Of a stretch of DNA of 28,172 bases, positions 16,353-24,130 are shown piece by piece. The stretch comes from JADFMN01 sp964529975 (GTDB lineage: Bacteria; Armatimonadota; Fimbriimonadia; Fimbriimonadales; Fimbriimonadaceae). The notes beneath the pieces were generated by a model that was not told the DNA's origin, did no database searches, and saw only the letters and a list, made by a program, of their open reading frames with translations. The stretch's first letter is position 1. Each line of letters opens with the position of its first letter. A program made the translations under genes and the position numbers. The stretch spans positions 1 to 28,172 of the forward strand of contig CAZGXW010000035.1 in NCBI GenBank assembly GCA_964529975.1, in the 5' to 3' direction.

Positions 16353-17483
16353 CTATCTGGTACGTACGGCAAGCAACGATTGTGCCGTCCGTCGCGCCCA
16401 AGCGTCGGTCTGCACCAAGTTCTCCAGGCTCGGGCGTCCGGGTGCATGCTTCACCATGACCTCTTCTACGATATCGGCGATCTGGAGGAAGCCACAGGAC
16501 CCAGCGAGAAACGCGTTCGCGGCGATCTCGTTGGCCGCGTTCATGGCGCAAGGCATGGTTCCGCCTGCCTTGAGAGCCTGCTTGGCGAGGGCCAGGCACC
16601 GGAACGTCTGCTCGTCCGGCTTCTCAAAGGTGAGTTGCGGTGTGTCGGTGGGATCCCAGGGCTTGAGGTCGTTGGGCTTGCGCTCGGGATAGAGCAGCGC
16701 GTACTGGATGGCGAGGCGCATGTCCGGCCAGCCGAACTGCCCGAGAACGCTTCCGTCGGTGAACTTGACGAACGAGTGCGCGATGCTTTGAGGGTGGACG
16801 ACCACCTCGACTTGGCTGGGTTTCACGTCGAACATCCACCGGGCCTCGATGACCTCGAGCCCTTTGTTCATCAAGGTCGCGCTGTCGACCGTAATCTTGC
16901 CTCCCATGCGCCAGGTGGGGTGCTGGAGCGCCTGTTCGGTCGTCACCCGCTTGAGGTCTTCCCTAGTCTTGCCGCGGAACGGCCCGCCGGAGCCTGTGAT
17001 GATGAGTTTGGCGATCTGGTCGTTGGTGTAACCCTGGAGGCATTGGAACAGCGCGCTGTGCTCGCTGTCGATCGGCGTCATTGTGACGCCCTTTTCGCGA
17101 ACAAGGGGCATCACGACCTCGCCCGCGGAGACGAGGACTTCTTTGCTGGCGAGCGCGACGTCCTTCCCTGCTTGCACGGCGGCGATCGTGGGCATGAGGC
17201 CGATCACGCCACTGACTGCGACGACGACGAGGTCGACGTCGTCAAGCGCGGCGAGCGCGGTGACGGCGTCGATGCCGCCTGGCAGGCCTGACGCCTTTGC
17301 TGCAGACTCGTCGTTGAGCGCGAGGTGCGTCGCGCCGAACTCTTGGGCCTGCTGCTTGATCTGGTCGGCGTTGCGGTGCGCCGCAAGCCCAACCACCTTG
17401 AGCCGGTCTGGGTGCTTGCGAACGATGTCAAGGGTCTGGACTCCGATGGAGCCAGTTGAGCCGAGCACCGCGATGCGCTTCAC
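16353..17483 (-). CDS. dxr: 1-deoxy-D-xylulose 5-phosphate reductoisomerase
   Basis: Dxr converts DXP to MEP, the first committed step of the MEP isoprenoid pathway, using NADPH and a divalent metal. The NADPH loop GSTGSIG is at residues 8-14, the metal/substrate motif is DSEHSALFQ, the flexible loop is HPTWRMGGK, followed by DSATLMNKGLE and HPQSIAHS. The motif usually written ANKE reads ASKE. Length 376 is normal. It starts with GTG at 17483. A TAAAAT box lies 9 nt upstream and no ribosome-binding site is seen. It is divergent from lysA and forms a tight pair with rseP; cdsA and uppS, often nearby in other bacteria, are absent. Confidence 0.97.
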   Translation of the reverse strand: MKRIAVLGSTGSIGVQTLDIVRKHPDRLKVVGLAAHRNADQIKQQAQEFGATHLALNDESAAKASGLPGGIDAVTALAALDDVDLVVVAVSGVIGLMPTIAAVQAGKDVALASKEVLVSAGEVVMPLVREKGVTMTPIDSEHSALFQCLQGYTNDQIAKLIITGSGGPFRGKTREDLKRVTTEQALQHPTWRMGGKITVDSATLMNKGLEVIEARWMFDVKPSQVEVVVHPQSIAHSFVKFTDGSVLGQFGWPDMRLAIQYALLYPERKPNDLKPWDPTDTPQLTFEKPDEQTFRCLALAKQALKAGGTMPCAMNAANEIAANAFLAGSCGFLQIADIVEEVMVKHAPGRPSLENLVQTDAWARRTAQSLLAVRTR

Positions 17484-17492
17484 GTGTCGGTG

Positions 17493-17498
17493 ATTTTA
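17493..17498 (-). promoter_or_regulatory. -10-like box TAAAAT of dxr-rseP
   Basis: TAAAAT on the minus strand, separated by 9 nt from the dxr GTG, consistent with a very short or absent leader. Confidence 0.4.
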
Positions 17499-17546
17499 CC
17501 GGGGGATGATGTTAGCGGCACACTCCCAGCGGGCGTGACGACCCCC

Positions 17547-17555
17547 TGCCATAAT
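17547..17555 (+). promoter_or_regulatory. extended -10 promoter of lysA
   Basis: TGCCATAAT ends 6 nt before the lysA ATG at 17562, so transcription should begin at about the start codon. No -35 is visible, as is common with extended -10 elements. Confidence 0.6.
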
Positions 17556-17561
17556 CCGCCA

Positions 17562-18860
17562 ATGACATCCGAGGCCGCCGTGGACTCACGTCTGACCCTG
17601 AGCGACGAGATCGTCCGCGACTTGGCGGCCTCGTTCGGGACTCCGCTCTATGTCATCGACGAGGCCCACTTGCGCGAGCGAGTGCGTCGGTACAAGGCGG
17701 CGTTCGAGGCCGCGTACCCAAAGTGCGAACTGACGTTCGCCAGCAAGGCGAACTCGACCCTCGCCGTCCTTGCCATCGTTGCCAGCGAGGGGTGCCTGAT
17801 CGACGCCGCGAGCGAGGGCGAACTACGCGCCGCTTTGGCTGCAGGAGTCCCCGCAAATCGGACGCACCTGCACGGCAACGCGAAGACGCTTCAAGAACTT
17901 CATGCAGCGTTCGAACTCGGCGTCTCCCAGATTGTTGTCGACAACTTCGAGGAGATCGATGCGATCGCCGCAATCCAAGGCAAGTGCCCTGACCTGATGC
18001 TGCGGCTCGCTCCGGGAGTCGACCCGAAGACCCACGCGAAGATCAGCACGGGCCAAGCCGACACCAAGTTTGGATTCAACATCGCGGACGGCTCGGCTGA
18101 GTCGGCGCTTAGCAAAGCACTCTCGCTTGGTCTGCCCGTGGTCGGCTTCCACTGCCACGTCGGATCGCAACTTCTTGACCCTGAGGCACAGATCAACGGC
18201 GGCGAGGCGCTCGCACGGTTCGCCAACGAGATGAAGCGCAGGCACGGGTTTGCTGCCCAAGTGATCAACGTCGGCGGCGGAATGGGAGTGCGCTACACGG
18301 ACGACACGCCGGAAGTCGACCCGTTCGAGTACTGCCGCAATGTCGTGGCTGCGATCGTGCCGCACCTCGAAGGGCTGGAGCCGACTCTCGTCCAAGAGCC
18401 TGGCCGCTGGATCATCGCGGAGTCTTGCGTGACGCTCTATGAGGTGAACAACGTCAAGACCGTTCCGACTTCTGGCGGGACGCGCACTTACGTTTCGGTC
18501 GACGGCGGCATGAGCGACAACCCGCGGCCTGCGCTTTACGGCAGTCCGTATCCCGTTCGATGGGTTTCTGGCGATGGGCGAGCACCCGAAGGTGAGGTCA
18601 CTGTTCGCGTGAGCGGCAAGCACTGCGAGACGGACATGCTGTTCGACGACAAGAAGTTGCCGGGCAACGTGCGACGGGGCGACTTCCTGCAAGTGCTGTG
18701 CACCGGGGCGTACAACTCGTCGATGGCGAGCAACTACAACCGATACTCGCGCCCCGCGACGGCGTTGGTAAGGACGGATGGATCGTTCGCGCTCGTGCAA
18801 AGGCGCGAAACGTTCGAGGAGATGTTCGAGAGAGAGGTCGTTCCGGAGGACTTGAGGTAG
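17562..18860 (+). CDS. lysA: diaminopimelate decarboxylase
   Basis: LysA decarboxylates meso-diaminopimelate to lysine, a PLP enzyme of the alanine-racemase fold. The PLP lysine is Lys62 in FASKAN. Other family motifs are HVGSQ, the phosphate-binding GGGMG, EPGRW, CETDML (catalytic cysteine from the partner subunit) and GAYNSSMASNYN. The length from ATG 17562 is 432 residues. The frame is open from 17484, but the 26 codons before this ATG overlap the promoter and match nothing, so the ATG was chosen. The stop shares one base with the GTG of the M50 protease gene, giving a coupled run of lysA, M50 protease, trpS and a HAD gene. Confidence 0.96.
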   Translation: MTSEAAVDSRLTLSDEIVRDLAASFGTPLYVIDEAHLRERVRRYKAAFEAAYPKCELTFASKANSTLAVLAIVASEGCLIDAASEGELRAALAAGVPANRTHLHGNAKTLQELHAAFELGVSQIVVDNFEEIDAIAAIQGKCPDLMLRLAPGVDPKTHAKISTGQADTKFGFNIADGSAESALSKALSLGLPVVGFHCHVGSQLLDPEAQINGGEALARFANEMKRRHGFAAQVINVGGGMGVRYTDDTPEVDPFEYCRNVVAAIVPHLEGLEPTLVQEPGRWIIAESCVTLYEVNNVKTVPTSGGTRTYVSVDGGMSDNPRPALYGSPYPVRWVSGDGRAPEGEVTVRVSGKHCETDMLFDDKKLPGNVRRGDFLQVLCTGAYNSSMASNYNRYSRPATALVRTDGSFALVQRRETFEEMFEREVVPEDLR

Positions 18861-19576
18861 TGCCTGCACTGCCGCCGGCATACGACCTTCTGGCGATCGC
18901 GATCACGATCTTTCTTGCGATCGGTATCCACGAGTACTGCCACGCGAAGTTCGCAGACCTTGCAGGTGACCCAACGCCGAGTTACTTCGGACGAGTCACG
19001 CTCAATCTCACTAAGCACTTCGAACTTGTCGGGACGATCATGATGGTGATCACCGCCATTGCTGGCGTTGGGATCGGCTGGGGCAAGCCCGTGCCGATGG
19101 ATCCCAGCAAGATGCGGAACCCGAAGTGGGACCACTTCATGGCCGTCGCCGCTGGCCCTGCCTCGAACTTCATCCAGGCGGCGATCTTTGCGCTCTTGCT
19201 TCGAGGATGTATCGCGGGCTGGCCCGACTTCGCTGGGTGTCTCGGTCTGTATCTGAGCCCCGAGGACATCGACCCCGCTAGCGTCTATGGATTCGGGATG
19301 ACTTTCCTTGTGTCGTGGTTCTTTCACGCCGTGATGATCAACGTCGCCCTGTGCCTGTTCAACCTCTTGCCCATCGGGCCGCTCGACGGAATGTGGCTGC
19401 TCGGCACGTTCCTGCCCGCCCCCACTCGGTTGAAGTGGACGCGCTTCAACCTCACGGTCGGAGGGATGTTGTTCCTGGCGATCATAATCTTCAGCCAGTT
19501 GGGCAACTTCAATCTGATCGGTCGAATCATCGGGCCGCCTTTGGTCGCGATCGTAAAGTTCCTGATAGGGCTGTGA
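18860..19576 (+). CDS. M50-family site-2 protease-like membrane protein
   Basis: A 238-residue polytopic membrane metalloprotease of family M50, the short form without a PDZ domain. The zinc-binding HEYCH is at residues 24-28 in the first helix; the third ligand is in NLLPIGPLDGM. About five hydrophobic segments are visible. The GTG start at 18860 is preceded by GGAGGA with a 9-nt gap and overlaps the lysA stop by one base. Short M50 proteins encoded beside trpS, often with scpA, are a recurring arrangement in several phyla. No scpA follows here. The substrate is unknown. Confidence 0.9.
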   Translation: MPALPPAYDLLAIAITIFLAIGIHEYCHAKFADLAGDPTPSYFGRVTLNLTKHFELVGTIMMVITAIAGVGIGWGKPVPMDPSKMRNPKWDHFMAVAAGPASNFIQAAIFALLLRGCIAGWPDFAGCLGLYLSPEDIDPASVYGFGMTFLVSWFFHAVMINVALCLFNLLPIGPLDGMWLLGTFLPAPTRLKWTRFNLTVGGMLFLAIIIFSQLGNFNLIGRIIGPPLVAIVKFLIGL

Positions 19577-19581
19577 CACGG

Positions 19582-21036
19582 ATGGCAGAGACGAACAGAC
19601 GGATCCTGAGCGGAATGCGCGCGACCAACCCGCGGTTGCACCTGGGCAACTACGAGGGCGCGCTGCGCAACTGGGTGGACATGCAGAACGAAGGGTACGA
19701 GATGTACTGCATGGTCGCGGACTACCACGCGCTCACGACGATGGGCGAGCATCCGGACGATATTGCCCACAACTCGCGCGAAGTCGCCAAAGACTTCATC
19801 GCTGGCGGGATCGACCCTGATAAGTCGGCAGTGTTCTTGCAGTCGGCCGTGCACCAACACGCAGAACTTCACCTGCTACTGTCGATGTTCACGCCGCTGT
19901 CCTGGCTTGAGAGACAACCAACATTCAAAGAGAAGATTGAGGATCTAGCGCGTGACCCTAGAAGCCCCGGCGCACGCTTTTCATGGCATGCAAACACTCT
20001 TGAGAAGTTAGCCGAAGCGCTAAGCAAGCTGCACGCAAAGATTCGACACACCTTTGAGCATCCAGAGGACTTTGAATCTGGCACGGACTCCGATGGCTTT
20101 GGCGCCGTCCGCCTCGGAGTAGGTAACAGGTGCAAGGAAGTAAGCAATGCGCTACCAATTGCCCTGTACGAGTTTAAGGCCATGCTCGACCGCGAAGCCG
20201 GCTTGAATCCCGAAGCGCGTGGTGCCCTCAAGGATGTCGTTTTGCTCTGCGAAGAAGCACAAGCAATCTCGGATCCACTTGCACAGAGCGATCCGTCTGA
20301 CATTGATCTTGCGAAGGCAGAGTCTGAAGTTTTTGAATTGGCGAGAGGACTTCGCAATTCTGTCCTTCTCCTGTCCGATGCCGCGCTCACTATCGTACAG
20401 GTTCCATATGGGTTACTAGGGTATCCGGTTCTTCAGGCCGCAGATATTCTCCTTTACAAACCTTACGGTGTACCCGTAGGCAAGGATCAGGCACCGCACT
20501 TAGAGATCACAAACCAGATTTCTCAAAGGTTTAACCGCATCAGTGGTGTTGATGTGTTCGCACGGATCAAGTACCTAATTCCTGAAGACGAGGCACGAGC
20601 CAAGGTTCCCGGACTCGATGCGGACGAGAGCGGCAAGCTGCGAAAGATGAGCAAGTCGTACGACAACTGCATCTACATTAACGAGTCGGCCGACGAGACC
20701 GCCAAGAAGATCATGTCGGCCTACACCACACCGACCAAACTCAAGAAGACGGACCCCGGAGTGCCCGAGGGATGCGCCGTCTGCCAGTACCTTCGGCTGT
20801 ACTCAAAGGACTGGACGACCCAGTGGGACGAGGATCGGGCGGGACTTAGGGGCTGCGTCCAGAACAAGAAGGAGTTGATCGAAGTCATAAACGAGTTCCT
20901 GCGCCCCATGAGGGACCTTCGGGCCCGATTGGACGACGCGACGGTCGAAGACGTTCTTAAGAAAGGAGCGGAACGGGCCGCAGCCAGGGCCGAGCAGACC
21001 ATGGATGAGGTCCGCAAGGCGATGAGGATGGCCTAA
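19582..21036 (+). CDS. trpS: tryptophanyl-tRNA synthetase with a large internal insertion
   Basis: A class I synthetase that charges tRNA-Trp. The first signature is LHLGN at residues 19-23 and the second is KMSKS at 355-359. The product is 484 residues against about 330 for usual bacterial enzymes. The excess lies between FKEKIEDLA (ending about 123) and YGLLGYPVLQAADILLY (from about 276), where normal enzymes have only a short linker. The extra block is helical and charged and does not show intein splice-site residues. The DNA from about 19900 to 20580 is poorer in GC than either end of the gene. ATG at 19582 was chosen; GTG at 19573, overlapping the M50 stop as GTGA, is possible. Confidence 0.95.
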   Translation: MAETNRRILSGMRATNPRLHLGNYEGALRNWVDMQNEGYEMYCMVADYHALTTMGEHPDDIAHNSREVAKDFIAGGIDPDKSAVFLQSAVHQHAELHLLLSMFTPLSWLERQPTFKEKIEDLARDPRSPGARFSWHANTLEKLAEALSKLHAKIRHTFEHPEDFESGTDSDGFGAVRLGVGNRCKEVSNALPIALYEFKAMLDREAGLNPEARGALKDVVLLCEEAQAISDPLAQSDPSDIDLAKAESEVFELARGLRNSVLLLSDAALTIVQVPYGLLGYPVLQAADILLYKPYGVPVGKDQAPHLEITNQISQRFNRISGVDVFARIKYLIPEDEARAKVPGLDADESGKLRKMSKSYDNCIYINESADETAKKIMSAYTTPTKLKKTDPGVPEGCAVCQYLRLYSKDWTTQWDEDRAGLRGCVQNKKELIEVINEFLRPMRDLRARLDDATVEDVLKKGAERAAARAEQTMDEVRKAMRMA

Positions 21037-21079
21037 ACGACCGAAAATGAGGAATGAGAGCCAAGGAAGGTCGACACGA

Positions 21080-21889
21080 ATGAGCCTGGACGAAGGATTC
21101 GATCCCAAGCGCACCAAGGTGGGCGAGAAGCCCGTCTTCGCGGACGTCCGGTTCATCTACTTTGACCTCGACGACACCCTTTGTGCGTATTGGGACGCCG
21201 CGAAAAAGGGTCTCAGGCTAGCCTTCGAAGACCACCCGGAACATGGTCACACGATCGACGAAATGGTCCGGCAGTGGGGTGAGGCGTTCCGAGAGTTCTC
21301 TCCCACGATCAAGGACACGCACTGGTATTCGAAGTACCTCGAGAGCGGTGAGACGACACGCATCGAACTCATGCGCCGAGTCCTAGAACGAGTCGGCGTC
21401 TTCGACGAGTCCCTCGCAGAACGGCTTTCGCACACCTACTATGTAGAACGACACGCCGCACTAGAACTCTTCCCCGAGGTTCTTGGCGTGCTGGAAGCGC
21501 TCCACAAGAAGTACAAACTTGGGCTCATCACCAACGGTCCCGCGGACATCCAACGACAGGAGATCGAGACTCTCCACCTCGGGCCCTACTTCGACGTTGT
21601 GTTGATCGAGGGCGAGATGGGCGTCGGCAAGCCAGACCCCAAAGTCACGCGTATGGCCGAAGAGAGAAGCGGAAACTCAGGCGGCGAGATCCTGTTCGTC
21701 GGCAACAGTTACAAGCACGACGTCGTCCCGGCCCAAGAGGCAGGCTGGAGAAACGTGTGGATTAGGCGACCGAGCGACGTCCCCCCCACGTCCAAGACCG
21801 GGCTGCCTGAGCCCAAGCCCGAGGGAGCCGCAGAGCCCGAAGTCACAATCACCGACCTGCGGGAAATCCTGCCGATGCTCGGCCTCTAG
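21080..21889 (+). CDS. HAD-superfamily hydrolase
   Basis: A 269-residue phosphatase-like protein of the HAD subfamily I group with a helical cap (YjjG-like). Motif I is DLDDTL with the nucleophile Asp29 and acid Asp31. Motif II is LITNG, the motif III lysine is in GVGKPDP, and motif IV is FVGNSYKHDV. The cap lies between motifs I and II. The substrate is not evident. ATG at 21080 has AAGGAAGG nine nt upstream; the longer reading from 21047 has no such site. It is the last gene of the lysA unit, 43 nt after trpS. Its stop shares a CTAG with the converging DUF151 gene, leaving no room for a terminator. Confidence 0.9.
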   Translation: MSLDEGFDPKRTKVGEKPVFADVRFIYFDLDDTLCAYWDAAKKGLRLAFEDHPEHGHTIDEMVRQWGEAFREFSPTIKDTHWYSKYLESGETTRIELMRRVLERVGVFDESLAERLSHTYYVERHAALELFPEVLGVLEALHKKYKLGLITNGPADIQRQEIETLHLGPYFDVVLIEGEMGVGKPDPKVTRMAEERSGNSGGEILFVGNSYKHDVVPAQEAGWRNVWIRRPSDVPPTSKTGLPEPKPEGAAEPEVTITDLREILPMLGL

Positions 21890-22377
21890 TCGCGCAGAAT
21901 CCCCTCTATCGCAAAGATCGGTACATCCAGCCGCACAGCCAAAGCGATCGCGTCCGATGGCCGCGCGTCCACCTCATACTCCTCCTTTCCGTGCTTGATG
22001 TAGATCTTCGCGAAGTAGGTCGAAGACCACAAGTCGTCGATCACGATGCGATCGACGCGTCCGCCCATCGCTTCCAAGAACTTCACGAGCAAGTCGTGGG
22101 TCATCGGGCGGTCAGTCTGAACGCCCTCTGCCCCATAACTGATCGCAGTGGCCTCGAACGCGCCAATCACGATCATCAGGTGGCGACGGCCGTCGGTGAG
22201 CAGGACATAGTACTGGCGCACGTCTTCGGACTCGGAGACCACGATGTGGTCGAACTGCACCTCGACGAGCGTCCGGTTGAGGTCGTGAGTGCCGTCAGGC
22301 AGCTCGTCCTTCTCGTAAGGGAAGAACGAAGGAGGCTCGCTTAGATATTCGGGCTCTTCGGCGTGCTCGTCCGCCAT
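21886..22377 (-). CDS. bifunctional nuclease family protein (DUF151)
   Basis: A 163-residue DUF151 protein. The diagnostic core is VDARPSDAIALAVR, preceded by a domain with LLTDGRRHLMIVIGAFEA and TYFAKIYI. Family members have been described as bifunctional DNase/RNases, and in plants as regulators of basal defence; the bacterial role is not settled. The N-terminal 35 residues are acidic and probably disordered. A -10-like TACAAT overlaps the end of the upstream carB half-gene, 7 nt before the ATG. It follows that gene by 5 nt, so it may also be co-transcribed. The stop overlaps that of the converging HAD gene. Confidence 0.9.
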   Translation of the reverse strand: MADEHAEEPEYLSEPPSFFPYEKDELPDGTHDLNRTLVEVQFDHIVVSESEDVRQYYVLLTDGRRHLMIVIGAFEATAISYGAEGVQTDRPMTHDLLVKFLEAMGGRVDRIVIDDLWSSTYFAKIYIKHGKEEYEVDARPSDAIALAVRLDVPIFAIEGILRD

Positions 22378-22382
22378 CGCAG

Positions 22383-24020
22383 TTATTGTACTACGGGCTC
22401 TGGAGCCGAGACATAGCGCACGAACGGCTCACAAGAGGCCTTCGATGGGTCCTCAAAGACCTCGAGGGCGTCGGCGAGCGCCTGCGCCGTGTCGATGCTC
22501 GTCACACACGCGACGCCGACTTCGATACAGGCGCGCCGTATCCTCGCCGCGTCGCTCTCTGCGTTCTGCCCTGCCTCAGGCGTGTTGATCATCAAGCTGA
22601 CTCCGCCGGAGAACAAGAGTTCGAGGAGGTTGGGAGACCCGTCCTTGATCTTGTTGACGATCTCGCACCTGACGCCAGCGTCGCTCAACGACTTCCCTGT
22701 TCCCGGAGTCGAGACGATCTCGTAGCCGCGAGACTGGAGGTGCTTTGCGATCGCGATCGCCTGCCTCTTGTCGTCGTTTCGAACGGTCAGGATGACCTTT
22801 CCTTTGGACTTGAACTGGATGCCGCTCGCGACCAGGGCTTTGTAGAGCGCAGCGGTATACGTGCGGTCGATGCCGAGCACCTCGCCGGTCGACTTCATCT
22901 CGGGACCGAGGCTCGGCTCCACCTTGCCCAGTTTTTGGAAACTGAACACGGGCGCCTTCACCGCATAGAGCGTCGGTTGAGGGATGGCCACCGGTCCGCT
23001 CTCGAACGAAGCCTCAGGCAGGATACGCTCGCTCGAAAGGGTCCACAGCCCGCTCGCATAGCCGAGGTCTCGCAACTTCTCGCCCATCATGCACTTGGTC
23101 GCAAGTTGCACCATCGGTACGCCAGTGACTTTGGAAAGGTAAGGCACGGTCCTGCTGGCGCGAGGGTTGACTTCCAGCACATACGCCCTCCCGTCGACGA
23201 TCACGTACTGGATGTTCATCACGCCCTTGATACCGAGACGGCGGGCGATCGAGCACGCCGAGAGCACGATCTGCCGCTGAACGTCGTCGCTCAGCGACAC
23301 CGGCGGATACACCGCCATCGAGTCGCCGCTGTGCACGCCGGCGCGCTCGATGTGCTGCATGATGCCAGGAAGGAGCGTGTCCGTTCCGTCGCTGATCACG
23401 TCGACCTCTGCCTCTGTGCCCAAGAAGTACTTGTCGACCAACACAGGTTGGTCCGGGTTGGCATCCTCCGCCTCCTGATAGAAGCCTGCGAGGTGCGACG
23501 GGTCGTACACGATCTCCATCGCGCGCCCACCCAGCACGAACGACGGTCGGACTAGCACCGGATACCCGACCTCGCCCGCGACCTTCTCTGCGTCCTGCAG
23601 GGATCGGACTGCCCTTCCCGGTGGCTTGGGGACATTGAGTTCTGTGAGGAGCCTCTCGAACAAGTCTCGGTCTTCGGCGAGCGCAATGGCGTCGTGCTGC
23701 GTCCCAAGGATCCGCACCCCGGCGTTCGCCAGACCCTCGGCCAGATTGATCGCCGTCTGACCCCCGAACTGACACACCACACCGATAGGGTTCTCGTGGG
23801 CGATAACGTCCAAGACGTCTTCAAGGGTCACGGGCTCAAAGTACAGCCCGTCGCCTGTGTCAAAGTCGGTGCTGACCGTCTCGGGGTTGTTGTTGATGAT
23901 GACGGCCCGATAGCCCATCTCCTCCAGGGCCCAGACGCAGTGGACGCACGAATAATCGAACTCGATCCCCTGCCCGATCCTAATGGGGCCTGATCCAAGG
24001 ACGAGGACGGTCTCCTTCAT
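22383..24020 (-). CDS. carB: carbamoyl phosphate synthetase large subunit, C-terminal half
   Basis: This 545-residue protein matches the second half of CarB: the carbamate-phosphorylating ATP-grasp domain and the allosteric MGS-like domain. It begins MKETVLVLGSGPIRIGQG, the segment that follows the central linker in one-piece CarB. ATP-grasp motifs are LVRPSFVLGGRAM and EVNPRASRTVPYLSK. The MGS domain starts at about 405 (GKVILTVRNDDKRQ) and includes STPGTGKSL and GVSLMINTP. Both ends look complete, so this is a genuine half-gene, not a fragment. The N-terminal half is encoded at 24916-26877. The gene has its own promoter at 24032-24040. Separate CarB halves are known in some archaea and in Aquifex. 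Confidence 0.95.
   Translation of the reverse strand: MKETVLVLGSGPIRIGQGIEFDYSCVHCVWALEEMGYRAVIINNNPETVSTDFDTGDGLYFEPVTLEDVLDVIAHENPIGVVCQFGGQTAINLAEGLANAGVRILGTQHDAIALAEDRDLFERLLTELNVPKPPGRAVRSLQDAEKVAGEVGYPVLVRPSFVLGGRAMEIVYDPSHLAGFYQEAEDANPDQPVLVDKYFLGTEAEVDVISDGTDTLLPGIMQHIERAGVHSGDSMAVYPPVSLSDDVQRQIVLSACSIARRLGIKGVMNIQYVIVDGRAYVLEVNPRASRTVPYLSKVTGVPMVQLATKCMMGEKLRDLGYASGLWTLSSERILPEASFESGPVAIPQPTLYAVKAPVFSFQKLGKVEPSLGPEMKSTGEVLGIDRTYTAALYKALVASGIQFKSKGKVILTVRNDDKRQAIAIAKHLQSRGYEIVSTPGTGKSLSDAGVRCEIVNKIKDGSPNLLELLFSGGVSLMINTPEAGQNAESDAARIRRACIEVGVACVTSIDTAQALADALEVFEDPSKASCEPFVRYVSAPEPVVQ
22385..22390 (-). promoter_or_regulatory. -10-like box TACAAT before the DUF151 gene
   Basis: TACAAT on the minus strand, overlapping the stop of the carB C-terminal half-gene, with 7 nt to the DUF151 ATG. 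It may supplement read-through from carB. Confidence 0.35.
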
Positions 24021-24031
24021 GCGGCTGCTGG

Positions 24032-24040
24032 ATTATGGCA
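24032..24040 (-). promoter_or_regulatory. extended -10 promoter of the carB C-terminal half
   Basis: TGCCATAAT on the minus strand, 11 nt before the ATG at 24020 and downstream of the terminator at 24077-24111, so this half-gene should be transcribed independently. Confidence 0.6.
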
Positions 24041-24076
24041 GTCCACAGGGAGCCGCGAGAAGCCGAAAGTCGCAAC

Positions 24077-24111
24077 AAAAAGCGGGCGGCCAGCAAACCC
24101 GGCCGCCCGCT
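24077..24111 (-). terminator. intrinsic terminator of the thioredoxin-like gene
   Basis: Perfect 11-bp stem (AGCGGGCGGCC with GGCCGCCCGCT), 9-nt loop, then TTTTT on the minus strand, 20 nt after the stop at 24131. This is the clearest terminator in the window. Confidence 0.88.
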
Positions 24112-24130
24112 CGATCCTAGTCTCTCAGGC

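Noticed and set aside
17484..17561. Upstream extension of lysA to 17484
   Set aside because: The stretch overlaps the extended -10 element, and its translation matches no LysA N-terminus.
19951..20406. Intein in trpS
   Set aside because: The block lacks a Cys or Ser at its start, a His-Asn at its end and any homing-endonuclease motif; it looks like an ordinary inserted domain.
22386..23555. Plus-strand open frame of 389 codons opposite the carB C-half
   Set aside because: Shadow of carB; arginine/histidine-rich translation without motifs.
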